Origin: Clarireedia homoeocarpa | Taxonomy: Eukaryota; Ascomycota; Leotiomycetes; Helotiales; Rutstroemiaceae | DNA: 64,000 nt | Direction of reading: 5' to 3' | Assembly: GCA_001465935.1 (NCBI GenBank) | Contig: LNKV01000005.1 | Location: 248,001 to 312,000, forward strand | Shown here: positions 34,001-46,745 of the stretch, in pieces | Layout of the letters: the number at the start of each line of letters is the position of its first letter | How positions within the stretch are numbered: the stretch's first letter is position 1 | The notes under the pieces: generated by a model | Seen by the model: the letters and a program-made list of their open reading frames with translations, nothing else | Database searches by the model: none | What the model was told of the DNA's origin: nothing | Position numbers and translations under genes: made by a program

Positions 34001-34515
34001 GGAAAGGAAAAAGAATTGACTTTTGGAATTCCTTTCCTGCCTTATTCCTGTGAATGTGGCTTGGCTTGTTGGGGTCCTTTTCTGGCGAGATGTCGAAATA
34101 CGGTTGCACTGTTGCTTGGTCAATCAAAAGGTCTTTGTCGCGCAGCTTTTGTACTTTTCCAACGATTCTAAGAAACTCATGACATACGAGGGTCTTGCTG
34201 TTATCCGTACGTTGATCCTTTCGTTGGCAGGGGAAAAATCAGGGAGGACCAGCGGGAGAAAAACTAAAAACGAAAGCTTTCTCCCAATCGTTCGTCGAGC
34301 TGTCGCGCCAATTTGTCCGGTTCGCCAGATTAATAATATTCGTGCCGAGTAAGTCGTTGATCAAGAGCTTAGGGGCCGCTTGAGCTTAGGTGTTGGGTAT
34401 CAATCGCCAAAAAAAAAAAAAAAACCACACAAAATTAGGTGACAAGTGGAGTTGGCGTTGGGATGTGAATGCAAGAGTTCTGTTGCATCGCTCTGACCTC
34501 TCCTTTTTAAATTTG

Positions 34516-34600
34516 GTGCGCAAGAGGGTGAAAGGGTGTGAGAGGATGTGAAGGGGTGTGAAGGGGTGTGGAAGGGTGTGGAAGGGTGTGAAAGGGTAGG
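34516..34600. repeat. Minisatellite of GAAGGGGTGTG-type units
   Basis: About eight imperfect 10-11-bp units, purine-rich on the plus strand. Confidence 0.85.
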
Positions 34601-35329
34601 TACAAGTTGCAGTCTCCTTCGTACTGGACCGAATGGAGAAAATCGGTACAGCACTTGGTTCTATTCTAATTCGAGGTGAGAGGAGGAGCACGACTGATGA
34701 TGTGTTTGGGAGGTTCGAAAGAATGTTTCATCCAGGAGCACCTTTCAGAATCATAAATGCTGTGAATGGCTCTGGATGAAGGGGGCGGAGGGGCGCGCGG
34801 GAGCATAGGCGAAGGGAAAGCAGTGGGATAACTCGGGTTGCGAAGAATCAAGGGCAAGGGAAGCAAGACCGAGTAGAAAAAAGGCTCAAAGGGATCCATG
34901 AACTTGGACGTTCATTGGGAAGAGCATGAAGACAACGGGATCGAGTGAGGATAAACTGTGGGGATCATTTCGAACATTCGAATTGGAAGCTATTCCTTTA
35001 CGCCTTCTTTTGACATTATGGCACGGAAGATTGATGCCAAGTAGCCCCATCCATCGTACATGCACATACCTCATCCTTCGTAAGCTGCTGCACTTTCCTA
35101 CCGTGCGCTCCGTGCCTACATACATACAAGTATCTGCTTTGGCTCATCGTACATGGTTAGGAGTCACACTGACGATGGCAGTGCGCGCGTGGTGATTCAA
35201 TTGATGGTTCAGGTTGCTTTTTGATTCGGCAGCCTGGTTCACAAGCTGCCTACTTCTGCCTACTTCTGCCTACCTTCATGTACAATTCATGCAGCTCTCA
35301 TGCTTCATGTCTAGCATCGATATACTTTT

Positions 35330-35380
35330 AGCCAGTAGCCAGTAGCTAGTAGCCAGTAGCCAGTAACCAGTAGCCAGTAA
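35330..35380. repeat. 10-bp tandem repeat AGCCAGTAGC
   Basis: About five imperfect copies of AGCCAGT(A/AGC). Confidence 0.85.
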
Positions 35381-38196
35381 TCAAAATAGAAAATGGAAAT
35401 GGGAAAATGGAAAATATCCCCTTGGCTGCGCCCATTCTTAAGAAGCGACCTCCTAGACAAAGGGAGGTGAAGGGCAAGGAAAAGGATGCACCATGTGCCG
35501 CACCTACGTGCTTCTGCTTCTGGGCCAAGTCCCACTCCACTGTACGCCAAATCGTTTTCTGCATCCATTCACATGCGCCGACCGAGAAGATATCTAACCA
35601 AGCACTTGTAGCTGGCTGTACGCTAGCTGTACATGGACAGTACATGCACAGTACATGCACAATACTTCCGTATCCATCACCGACCGGTTTATTTACTCAC
35701 ACACCGGGCCACCTGCATATATCGGTATTCGAATGGCAATCATGCATTTCGAGACAATGCCGCGCCAGTAGCCCTCGCTGTACTCGTGTAGAGATTCAAG
35801 GTAAGGTACGGGGTCTAGTCGACGAAAGCGAAGAGCATGACCGACTGTACTGAAGAAGTCAACCCAAAGTCAATCCCGATTATCCCTGAAAACGTGGCCG
35901 GGGATGTCTTGCCATGACAAAGTCACCCATTGGCCGATATAAAAGATGAATAAAGTGGCATCGAAAACGAAGAAGCCAATCTAAACGCCATTTTAAGCCA
36001 CTCGCAAGCCATCATTCATGCGTTGGAAAGACGTCGTCCCTACGACACCAAAGAATCCGACTATCACCAACTTCCCATTCGTCGTCTGTCACCTGTTGTG
36101 TAAACTCCTTTTTCTTCTAGTAGACTCTACCAGCAGCTTGACCGGCTGCAGAGGACCAATCCCAGTGGCTTGATTCTCACATTCCTCTCATAGCCCCAGC
36201 GACCAAACAAACCTGTGTGATGGATGCTATTTTCGACCGATACACACGCGTTTCAAATCAAAAAAGAAACAATTTTTGTGATGCGACAACCGGGTTTTTT
36301 CAGAGTCATCGGATCTTCCTGTCGCCATTGGTAACCGACATCCCACGGGCAACGCATCGCATTTTGAGCTGCATCACACCTGCAAGTCATAAATACTCAA
36401 CCAACAGTTTCTCATCAGCCAAAACGACCTCCTAACCTCTGGCTTCCAGTACCTCTACCATCGTTGCCACGGTTATTACAAAGTCCGGTGGCGCGGCTGG
36501 CTTGGTTACTCTCTCTCTCTCTCTCTGCCTGTCTGTCTCTGCCTGTCTGTTTTTCACGTTGGCAAGATTAGTTTCGATGACTCCTTCTACCAAATTTTTA
36601 TTTTTTTTATTTGAAGGATTCTGGGCCGTTCAATTGAGAAACTGCATTCACCAATGAGGACCGAAGGCCTCGGTCGCACTATCATGCATTGCATGCAATG
36701 TTGGACCTTTTCTGCTAAGACTTTTCGGCACTATTATAGCTTTACTGCAAGAGAAAAATGACTTGTATCCATCCCTATCTCCACTTGCGCCGTCTCTTTT
36801 GGTGTCTTGGTCGGAGGAGACGACCGAGTGAAAGACCAGACATCACACAAGGCTATCTTCCTTTGTACCAAGTAACTCATGTACAGTACAAAATACCCGC
36901 CCGAGAGAATTTGACAGCTAACACCCGCTGTCGTACTCAATGCCCATTTTGCCTCTCTCTGTATTGGAGTACTTGATCGACTCGAGGTAATGGCGACGAT
37001 ACGAAGTAGCAAGAAATGTTCTTTATATTTCGCTCTTCCACAAGGACCGAAGGGATGCAAAGTACTTCGTATATCGCCAAAGGATTGCGAATGCTACCTA
37101 GTGACGGCATATCGAACCCTTGCGCAGAAACCTTCTTATCACCCCTCCATCGCGACAAGTAGAACTGCTGTGCATATTGCCTATCGACCAGCTCGAACCT
37201 ATCTGCGTTTTTCCTTTGCGCTACAAGGCTGAGACCTTGCTCGTCCGTCGCTCTTCTGCATCACCCAATTATCACCAGACCAAAGTTCCACACACACGAA
37301 CCATTAAAAAAGCAGCACTTAGCCATCCGCTCCATATCTGCCTAGTTCTGCTTTTCACCCAAAGCTACCGTATTGTTTACGTGAACTCCTTCTCCACGAA
37401 GGAATCAAATGAACATGCCAAAGGTCTCCAGCCCGGGCGGATCGATGAATGATATTTCATTCCACTACACCCTCAGCTCATATGCCCTACTTCACCGCTG
37501 TTTGGAGAATGCGCTTTCCTTTGGCATCTCTATGATTGTTTGGTCGTGCGCCGCCATGTTTCTCTTCCTTTCGCTATTGTTGTTCTGAATCTGTCGCTCA
37601 TTGAGATGGTTACAAAGTACTTAAAAGCGCCACACACACACACATGGCACGCACCCTTAAGATCTTACTGCAGTCGTGTCGCCGAGTCATCAATGACTGC
37701 TTCGGGTTTGCCTGATTGGGAAATACATACATGTTCTTGAAAGTCCCCACAATTCTGACTCAAGATGTACAAAGTACTTCCCAGAAGCTTTTCGACGCTA
37801 CACCGAGAGCTCACCACTCCATCTTCTGACCAGCCCCCAACAAATTGACCCAGAAGCTGGGCGGAAGAATCCAGAACTCGCAAGTACAACTCCTGTCGCA
37901 TGCTCACGCACCTTGTGGAGTTCCAGATCCTTCTCTGCCTTTCCAGCTAGAACCATCACATCACTACAGTATCACTATCACCACAACCGGCAACACACTT
38001 GGTATCAATGAATATTTTCTTTTCTGATCAATCATCTTCCCCGCGCAGCGCCTCATTCTCTCCCGCTGCAAACAATTCGGATGCGTGTACCGAAAGCAGC
38101 CCTTTGCATTGTGGGGCACGCAATCTCTGCATTTATCCTTTTAGAGCCCGGGAGGATCTACGCACACGTTGTATGCAGAAGCTGTGTGGAAAGTAA

Positions 38197-38262
38197 TCTT
38201 TCACATGATAACGACTCATCTTTCACATGATGACGACTCATCTTTCACATGATGACGACTCT
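38197..38262. repeat. Three copies of a 22-bp unit
   Basis: Copies at 38197-38218, 38219-38240 and 38241-38262, each TCTTTCACATGATGACGACT plus two bases. The first has one substitution; the last differs at its end. Confidence 0.9.
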
Positions 38263-38449
38263 TTGTTGTTCAAGATGGCACGTGAAAGCCACGTGCACAG
38301 ACAGGCCTCGGGTGTTGTGTTTTGCAATATTACTACGTCGCACACATTACACATTACATTACATTCTTGCCTAACATTGATTGATGATTTCTTGAAAGGT
38401 TTTCTCACTTATTGTACAGGAAAATCGAAACAATTCTTCATAACTACTC

Positions 38450-38507
38450 GGGCTTAGCAGTGGGCTTAGCAGTGGGCTTAGCACTGGGCTTAGCAGTCGG
38501 CTTAGAC
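38450..38507. repeat. Five copies of a 12-bp unit
   Basis: GGGCTTAGCAGT repeated with single substitutions. Confidence 0.9.
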
Positions 38508-39088
38508 TTGGAGTGAGGCTCTTATCCTTCCCTTCAAGGCCAACTTCCAACTTCTCGCCGACCATGTTCCAAAGTGTCCTGTCCCAAAGTGTGACGAGAA
38601 TGGAAGCCTTGCATGAAATGTACGCACCGAGTAGCCTTATCCCCTCGTTTACATATATATTTCTTTTCTTTCCCTTTTCCCTTTCCCTTTCATGCACCTC
38701 ATCATCAATCCTTCAGTCACAAGAGATCACAAGAGATGGCCAGTTTCCGAAAACTTCCTTTTTGTCGCAACCCATTTGAAAATTGGATTTCTCCGGCCAC
38801 AAGACCCCGCGGTTCCCCTGCCCTTATATGGCCCCTTTAATTTGTATCGGGCCATCCCTCCGCATTACCGGAACCACCTCCTCATATATTGCGACACCCA
38901 AAACTTGAAAAAAATCTCCTGGCAAGTACAGTCCCAATGCTTTTTCCCCATAAAAAAAAGTTTTTTCCCATCACATCGCATCCCATTCATACTGGCTCCC
39001 GGTCGGTTATTCGTGCCCAACGCCAATAGTTCACACGTGGTTCGTGGTTCGGTCCGTGCAAAATGGTGTCTGCACTGCACTGCACATA

Positions 39089-39141
39089 CACATACGGGGA
39101 AATGTGCACATACGGGGAAATGTGCACATACGGGGAAATGG
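39089..39141. repeat. Three copies of an 18-bp unit
   Basis: CACATACGGGGAAATGTG repeated, the last copy truncated. Confidence 0.9.
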
Positions 39142-39838
39142 ACAGAGAGCACCGATCAACTCATGTTGCTTTTCCTTTTTCCTGGACCCGGTTCCTTCCC
39201 ACCTTTTGCCCCTCAGCCCCTCCTTTTTACCTCTTCGTCCTCCGTCATCGCACTCCAAGTGATGCATTTTGCGCAGATTGGTGGCCACACCCCTCTCCTT
39301 TCTTTCATTTTCCACGTTTTTTTCCCACATAAAGGAAAATCCCCGGATCGCTCGATCTCCAAGCTTTTTTTCCCTCACCTTTTTTATCTTCCTGCAATAG
39401 TACAAAGTAACACCATGGGGAAATGCGATACAGTTCCACCCAAGCGCCCAATCTCCCCTGGTTCCGGCTTTTTGTCTTGTCTCGATGTTACCTGCAGTAA
39501 TCTTTGAATAAGCACAAGATCAAAGGGTTCAAGTGAAGTTCAATTAGAAAGTTCAATTAGAAAGTATATCCCTCTAACCCAACTTCAACCCTCCCGTGTC
39601 TTGTCCCGCCTGTCAAAAAATATACCTCCCGCCCGCACGTTTCCATACCGTAGTTAGGTTAGTCCTTCCCTTCCCTTCCCGCCAGCCCAGCCTAGTCCAG
39701 TCTAGTGGGTCGGGTCGGGTCTGGTCTGGGAGGGCGGGTAGCCATCATAACTTACCCGTCGCTAGTGTGTAAATTTTTATTTGTTCATTACTCTTACGGC
39801 CACGTTTTTTTCTTTTCCGACGGGAGGCTGCTCTCCAT

Positions 39839-39842
<4 letters not shown>

Positions 39843-39886
<44 letters not shown>
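39843..39886 (+). repeat. Homopolymer T tract, about 44 bp
   Basis: Uninterrupted T run on the plus strand; the exact length is prone to sequencing error. GCGTGCGTGCGTG follows within 20 bp. Confidence 0.9.
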
Positions 39887-39887
<1 letters not shown>

Positions 39888-40619
39888 ATGCGAACGGCGC
39901 GTGCGTGCGTGCGTGAGGTAGGTGTATGTACGAAGTTATGCATCAGATGATCCTGCGTACAGTACTGCTGCAAGTGCGTGCCTAGGGAACTTTTGCGGTA
40001 CGTTAGGTTAGGGGGGATTTTAGAGTTCGTTTTTATATGCATGCATGCATGAATACATAGCTGCGCTTTCGGGGGGTAAGGGGGGTTGGCGTTAGTTTGG
40101 GTAGGGTTATGTGGTGAGTGGGTGGGTGGGTGAGAGAGGGAGGAACTTAGATATAAGATTACAACTGCAAAGGGGTTTTTTTTTTATCCTTTCCACTTCC
40201 CCGAGTGGGGGGATCATTTGCGTTATCATGGTTGTGGTGATGGTTTGTTTGATGGTGTGGTGATGTAGCTGAGTTGGAATGGAATGGAGTATAATGGATG
40301 AGGAAATATCAAAAAGAAGGAAGGGAGAGGGAGGGAGAGGAAGGGAGGGAGAGGGATACTTAAGTCATGCTATTTCTTTACTTATTATACTTTCCTTCTA
40401 TAAAAGAAGTCAGAGGGAAGGGATGGGAAGGAAGGGAAGGGCTTCAAAACTTCCTATCACATGCTACGTGGATGTTTTTCACACTGGATAGATAGATGCA
40501 GCGCGGTATAGTTCTATATTTCTTAGCCGCTCGCTGTTGAAATAGTATAGTCTAGTCTAGTCTAGTCTAGTATAGTATAGCATAGTATAGTATACCGCAC
40601 TCTACTCTCCTCGTACTAT

Positions 40620-41760
40620 TCATTCATTCATTCTACTAACATACTACATTTCCACAGCTCAACATTATCCTTTCCTTTCCTTTCCTTTCCTTCCCTTACT
40701 TACTCATCCTAAACCCATCCCTCCATCCCTCCACTCATTACTCAGAATCCATAAACACAAACACAAACACCATTTCCTCTCCCCTCCCCCCCTCTCATAT
40801 CTCGCCTAACATACTATACTCACTCCCACAGAAACCTAACAAACAAAAAAAAACTAACAAACAAACCTAACAAACTAACAAACTAACCACCCACATCATC
40901 CTATCTCATCCTATCTCACCTATCCTATCCTATCCCATCCATTCTATCCTATTCTCTCCCGATTTCTTCCGCTTGTGTGTATATATGTATGTATGTGTGT
41001 GCATGTATGTATGTATATAGTGAGTTTAAGTTTAGGTTTAAGTTTAGGTTTGGGTTTGGGTTTATTTAATCAAGTTCGCTTGCTTTATTCGCTTGTTCTG
41101 TTCTGGTGGCTGGGAACTTATAAGTTGGAGTGGGTGTTGGAGTGTATATATCTTATCTATATCTATATCTGTGTGTGTGTGTGTGTATGTCAAGTTAGTG
41201 TTGGTTGGTTTGGTTTGGGGCTGTCTGCCAGCAGAGCAGAGCAGAGCTGTCACATGGCGCGGCGCGGCTTGGGTTGGCTTGGCTGGGTTGTTGTGTGTGT
41301 GTGTGTGTGTGTGTGTGTGACTCGAGTTGAGTTGGGTTGGAGTTGGAGTTGGAGTGGTGGTTTTTTGTTTGCTTTGGTGTATGTATGTTGAGATGAGGTG
41401 AGGCGGGTTGGTTGGGTTTGAGTCGGGTTTTGGTTAGGTTGGGTTGGTTTCGTCTGAGTCGTGTTGTGTTGTTGGAGCTTGATTTTGGCTGAGTCGTGAC
41501 GACGGGGATGGGCGGGAAGGCGGCGGCGGCGGGGGGTCCGGGGGAGAGGTTGCTGGGCCCGGTGAGGTGGTGTTGATGGGATCGGGCTTGGTGGAGTGAA
41601 GATTTACTGTTGCTATCGGTGTAGGTATAGGTGTAGGTGCGGATGTTGCCATGGTATGGATGGCGTGGTGTGACGGGGATATAAAAAGAGGTTTGGGGGG
41701 TTGTGGGAGCGGGATGGATAGGTCGCGTAGAGGGGGGGTGAGAGAAGGCGCAATGCTATT
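40620..41760. repeat. Compositional switch: G-free then C-poor, G/T-rich
   Basis: From about 40620 to 40965 the plus strand is A/C/T with almost no G (CCTATCCTATCC, AACAAACAAAC). From about 40975 to 41760 it is G/T-rich with few C, including TTTAGGTTTAAG/TTTGGG repeats (41027-41062) and GT runs near 41170 and 41291-41319. The change occurs within about 20 bp. Confidence 0.75.
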
Positions 41761-43301
41761 TGATTGCTCTTGTTTGCTCTAACTTTTTATTTTATTTTTT
41801 TATTCCTTTTTTTTTTTTTAATTCTTTTTCATTTCTACTTTACTCTACTCTAGATTTATCTGTTGTACTGCACTATTCCGTAGAATGAGGATGTGGATGG
41901 GATGTGAGGTCTACGTCGGGACTCGGGATAAGATAGGATGAGGATGAGATGAGATGAGGTGAGATGGACTGACTCGGTTAGTTCCACTTAGTTCCTCCGT
42001 GCTACGCTGATGATTTATCTTACTTTCTTTTACTCTTTCTTATCTTGACACTTTCTATCTTACCTTGACACTTTCTATCCCGCCTACTAGTCTGAGTCTG
42101 ACATGTATTGATGTCTCAGTTGCTTTCCTTCCGCTAGTAGGGGTTGAGGAATGGGCACAACGTGGATAGTCTGTTGGTTTTCATGATTCATCTCTGGAGG
42201 TAGTTTGGATTTCTGCTTTCGAACCGTTGTAGATGCAAGGGTATGTATATGGGAGGGCCGGGGTTTGTAGAGACTGAGCGAGATGAGATGGTTGTTGCTT
42301 TGAGTCTCTGTCCTACTTACTTACCCTTGTTTCATTTAATATTTCTATTATATTTAATACTCTAAATTTGATGTGTGTTGATTGGCATCTTAGCCATTTA
42401 GTCTCTTCTGCTCCTCGAGTGGCGGCGGCCCATGTGTATATAGATTTTCCTGTCACTAGACCGGGGACGGGGAGGGTTAGTTTCTGATCTCGACACTCGA
42501 GAGTGCGCCTTTCCTCTGGGTTCATGAATTTTATATGGTCATGTAAATCGAGGTTGTGATACTATATAGGATAGGTTTGATCCTTCTTCTCTTCCCTCTT
42601 TCAGTGGCTGATTTGATCTGATCCGATTTGATGGCTGAGCATGTATTAGTCGGTTTGGTTGTGTATATGCTGTATCTGACTCACTGCATCGAAGAAGTAT
42701 TCTTGATGTATATATACTAAGTCTTTCTATTTAACTTAGTCTTTCTAATGTTGATACAGATCATCTGTTCATGCAGCTATCTTCCAAAAAATGGGACTGT
42801 TTGGTGTTCGAGGCTCTAATGGAGCATTCTAGAACATCTCATAGTATAAGTGAGTAAAATAGTTATATTCGTGGCACCCTTTTATTTGCCATATTTTTGA
42901 AATCTTGCGATTTCGCGACCTCAAATCATGTCGAGCAAGATTCAGCATCAGTTCCTGCTTCTCTTGATGTTGAAAGTGGTTTATGTCTCGTGATGAACGC
43001 TATTTGATACACTCTCTATACTTGGCCGGCTTACTTTATATGTATTGTATAATCTAACCGGAAAAACCCGTGGGATATTCACATGTCTTTTAAATGTTGG
43101 GGCTGTGATGGGAATGAAATATTCAAAAACAAGTATGTTGTTACCTACATGTCTCTGGCGTCATGGTCGTGAACTCACTTCATTGATGCGCTTTCATGAC
43201 TACTTGTACTAGAATCATAACACAGAAGATGAAATTACGAGAACTAAATTTCCTATGGATGACTATGGATGACTTCAATGGTTGGAGGGAGATATACCTC
43301 A

Positions 43302-43325
43302 AAAAAAAAAAAAAAAAAAAAAAAA
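43302..43325 (+). repeat. Homopolymer A tract
   Basis: About 24 A on the plus strand; 520 bp downstream of the Sel1/TPR gene end. Confidence 0.9.
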
Positions 43326-43848
43326 TAGTAACCGATAGCTTCAATATTGTCGCAAGAGGTTTCTAGGTCCCCCTTCGCGATGAATCAACAGCGTGTAATA
43401 GCGATAGATCTGCGGTATGAGAGAAACTTGTATAATCAGAAGATTCATTTCCCTCGATATTTTTGAATGCGGAAAGATTCTAGGACGGAGGCCTGTAGCG
43501 TAGAATTCGAGGGGTTCAAGTTGCTCCATGCTTGAATTTTCCGGAAATGTCACGTAGGTGACTTGTTTGAGGATTGAGATTCAGCTCAATAGGTTTAATG
43601 TGCAATTTTGAGTGCATATACTTTGAACATATTCTGACGTAGTGTGAGACGAGTCGCCAGCGCTCAAATTACTTCTCATCTGCGCTCTCCAGGAACCGAA
43701 TTCTATTGTGTGATTCCAGAAGTGCAATAGAGATTGTCAGTGTGTATCAGTGTGGAATGCGATGCACATCACTTGCAGAATACCAACACAAGAACAGGTT
43801 GTGTGCGACTTTAGAATGCCAGTGTGAAAGGTTCTCATCATAGCCATG

Positions 43849-45041
43849 TTAATACTTAATCCCCAACTTTAGAGCCTCCCTCCTCACCTCAGGCACCTCC
43901 TCCGCCCTCCTCTGCCATTTATCACCTTCTTCTGCCCTCCCCTCTGCTCTACAAATCGTAATAAGATTCAACATACTTAAGCCAAACCCTCCTTCTGCCG
44001 CAACCTCAAACCATTCCCTCGCCAATCCATAATCTTTCATTTCCCTTCTACCCCTCTCCCCAATACTTTTCCTCTCCTCGATCTCCCTCTCTATCTTCTC
44101 TAATTCTATCACGCCGAGATTATGACATGCCTCCGTAATCCCCGACGCTGCAGCTTTCTCCAGAAACATTATTTTCTCATCCGTCCCGTCAGCCTGCAGA
44201 TTTGAGAGGTAGAAGTATGAGAATGCATTGTCGTATTCTAGAGCGCCTTTCCGAAGTACTTTCTCGGCTTCCTCCCGCGCACCTTTGCGGATTAGAATTT
44301 TGCCAAAAAGTGCACATGCTTCGCCCATCGCATAGGCGTTGTCGATCTTTTCGATTGGGGTTGAAACAGCATCTCTCAAGTGATCCAGCGCCTCCTTTTC
44401 GCGTCCCTGTGAAATTAATATCTCACTGAGTAGCGACGTAGCCTGGAGATGTTTCTCCTTCTTGGCCAACAGACTCAGCTGTTGTAGAATCGGTTTATTA
44501 GAAGAAGCATCTAGGCTTCCGGTAAGAAAAGCATGACGAGCCATCGTAACGATGGCTTGTTTCTCGCCGAGGTTTGCCGCGCTGATCATCAAGTGTCGAG
44601 CAAGGGACTTTTGCTCAGATGATGAACAGCTTCCGATGATCACGGAAAGTTTGGTCAAATGTACTGGAGACATTTGATATCCTATAGGCAGTCAGGCGTT
44701 TATTCTGAATGGGCATGTAAATTTGGAATGGATAACTGACTTTTACAAAGGCCATGCTCCCATCCTGCGGTCGCTTGATGAGAGAGGAGTTGATATTGTT
44801 TAAGGAAGTCTAATACGGCGCTGGGCTTGACATCAAGATGCCCGCTTTGGTAGTTCTCCTCGAGAACTGATAGTGGGGGAAGAGCCTTTGGGGTGTTGAT
44901 TGGGACAATCCGCGTCTGTTTTTGTTTGGCTCCTCTCTGGAATCCAGAGCCGGCGTATACTCGTGGTGTTGTGTGCAGAGGTCTTTGAGCCACGGATCTC
45001 ACCCCATTTTGAAGAATGAAAAAACTCTTGGATGATCTCAT
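43849..45041 (-). CDS. Sel1/TPR-repeat protein, probably mitochondrial, 377 aa
   Basis: Exons in transcript order: 44741-45041 and 43849-44681; the 59-bp intron has donor gtcagt, a CTGAC branch and acceptor tatag. A more usual-looking gtaaaa donor three codons earlier would give an immediate stop, so gtcagt is preferred. The N-terminus (MRSSKSFFILQNGVRSVAQR) is basic and free of acidic residues, as in mitochondrial presequences. From about residue 100 the protein is helical with Sel1/TPR-like units (ACALFGKILIRKGAREEAEK, EACHNLGVIELEK, GLSMLNLITICRAEGR). Such proteins are usually scaffolds for assembly factors; the partner is unknown. It is divergent from the UTP16-like gene with a short shared 5' region. 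Confidence 0.75.
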
Positions 45042-45403
45042 AATGTTTATATATCCATCGAGAGTATTTAATCTAGACCTTCATAAAACCGAATCTATTT
45101 CATGGTCTGTTCACCAGCCACACCCACACCTCAAACGTGGCTGTGCGATAACCCAGCTCCCGGCACCCGGCACTCCAGTAAAACCGAGCTGCCAATATTT
45201 TTTTTTCCCAGTGAATGCACACAGCCCCACAGAAATTTTTCCCTTCAAACGTCCGTCCAATTGCGCACTGCGTCCAAATCAAGTTGATTCACCACCGCAA
45301 AAGGAAAGTATAATGTGTAATGTTGTCTAAACTAGTCACATCAGTAAATGATTCTTTCCAGATCGACGACCCGCAGACTCCAGGCCAGCAATTGAGACGA
45401 GAA
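45042..45403. promoter_or_regulatory. Shared divergent promoter region
   Basis: About 360 bp between the Sel1/TPR and UTP16-like start codons, with an upstream ATG in frame at 45320 (see the next entry). No distinct element was recognised. Confidence 0.4.
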
Positions 45404-46745
45404 ATGGTTACTACGCGGGGCAGAGCGGCGGCGATGGAAGAGGAGGTGAGGAATAGTCCGATAGGTAGCCGTACTGGTACGCCGAAAGCAGGTGGTATGA
45501 ATGGGGTTGATGATGCGACGCCGTTGGCGAGGAAGGGGAGGAATTTGAATGGAGGTGGGAGTGAGAGGAGAAGTACGAGGAGTAGTGGTGCGGTGGGGGA
45601 TTTTGAAGTGCAGATTACACCTATGATGAAGGGAAAGAACGTACCGGAGAAGGAGAAGGGTGAAGATGAGGAAAAGGAGGCAGAGAAGGCAGATGGGGAT
45701 CAACAAGAGGTGTTAGGAGACACGCAGATTGTAGAGGCGGAGGAGGTGGTCAAGGTTGTAGAGAAGGAAGGGGAGACACCGCAGAAATCTGTGAAACGGT
45801 CCGTGAATACGACGACGCCAATTGTTTCGAAGCACAAACGATTTGGTAGTGAGGAACCGGTCACGGAAGTTGAAAAGAAGATTGAGGTTACGGTGGAGGA
45901 AACAGCAGAAGCGGTCAATGGCGAAGAGGACGAAAGTAGTGATGATGATGCGCCAGAAGAAGTCAACACGAATGATGCTGTCAAAGTAGCCAAGCAAAAA
46001 GCGCGCGAGGTTGCAAAAGCTGCTGAAGAGTATGTCAATTCCCAATTCCTCTCATTTTCCTGGTATTCAGCCCGTTAACTAACCACTTCATCTCATCAGA
46101 CAAGCCGCCCTCATCAAAAAGAAGCGCCAAGAGAAAGACGCCGTTCTAAAACGTCAAGCCGTCGCCTCCAAAAAGCGCAAGCTCGAGACCGATCCCCTAG
46201 AAACAATGTTACCACCAGCCCAGAAAGCCAAAGTTGACTCCAACCCTTCCGAACAAGCACCAGAAACAGAAACAGAAACAGAGCCGGCGGACGACGTAGA
46301 AATTGAATCTAACACGCTTGATGGCGACGGCACCGCTGATGGCCGCCTTGACTATGATTCCGAAAATGATATTGAGGAAATCCGTCGCACGTTTGCCCCA
46401 CCGCTCAGTCGACGTCCGTTGCCGGATTTGTTACCCGAAGAGCTGCTTGAGGATGATGATGAGGATATGAGTGACCAGGGGGTGCTGGTAAACGGGGAAA
46501 AGAAACCAAAGTTTACAAAAAAGAAAGATATACTAGGCGCATTGGGGGAGAAGAAGATTAAGGATAAGCGGGTAGGGAACACGACGTTTAGGGTTGTGGA
46601 GAAAGGGAGTCAGTACTTGGCGCCAAAGGTTTCGCTTCACGCGAAGGTGTTGAAGGATGCGTGGCTACAAGGGAGAGGGAAGGGAGGCGTTGTGGGTGCG
46701 AATAGGAAGGTATTTAATAAGAGTTTTCTGGGTGGGAGGAAGTAA
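45404..46745 (+). CDS. UTP16-like U3 snoRNA-associated nucleolar protein, about 423 aa
   Basis: Exons 45404-46029 and 46100-46745, with a 70-bp GT..AG intron. I chose ATG 45404 (MVTTRGRAAAMEEE) because MxxTRG starts are common in this fungal family; ATG 45320 would add 28 residues. Order: disordered acidic N-terminal half; a conserved helix across the intron (AKQKAREVAKAAEE then QAALIKKKRQEKDAVLKRQ); an acidic stretch; RPLPDLLPEELL; then a basic C-terminal block (FRVVEKGSQYLAPK, AWLQGRGKGG, KVFNKSFLGGRK). This matches the U3_snoRNA_assoc (UTP16) type, which acts in the 90S small-subunit processome in the nucleolus. The assignment is from family memory. Confidence 0.7.

Larger units (their letters stand above)
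32407..43848. other. 11.4-kb gene-poor region with many tandem repeats
   Basis: No frame here has a convincing domain or codon pattern; the longest (38692-39507, 271 codons) reads through low-complexity repeats. The stretch is full of micro- and minisatellites, homopolymers and purine- or pyrimidine-rich runs. A 72-codon Pro/Thr/Ser-rich frame on the minus strand at 41434-41652, starting MATSAPTPIPTP, is a weak candidate first exon. Long UTRs, a long non-coding RNA or heterochromatin are possible. Confidence 0.6.

Noticed and set aside
38692..39507. 271-codon plus-strand open frame
   Set aside because: Runs through three 18-bp tandem repeats (HTGKCAHTGKCAHTGK) and low-complexity T-rich sequence; no domain, and overlapping frames of similar length on the other strand.
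39843..40042. Lys-rich or Phe-rich frames across the 44-bp T tract
   Set aside because: Homopolymer artefacts.
45341..46045. Three minus-strand frames of 110-121 codons
   Set aside because: Antisense to the UTP16-like gene; no independent signal.
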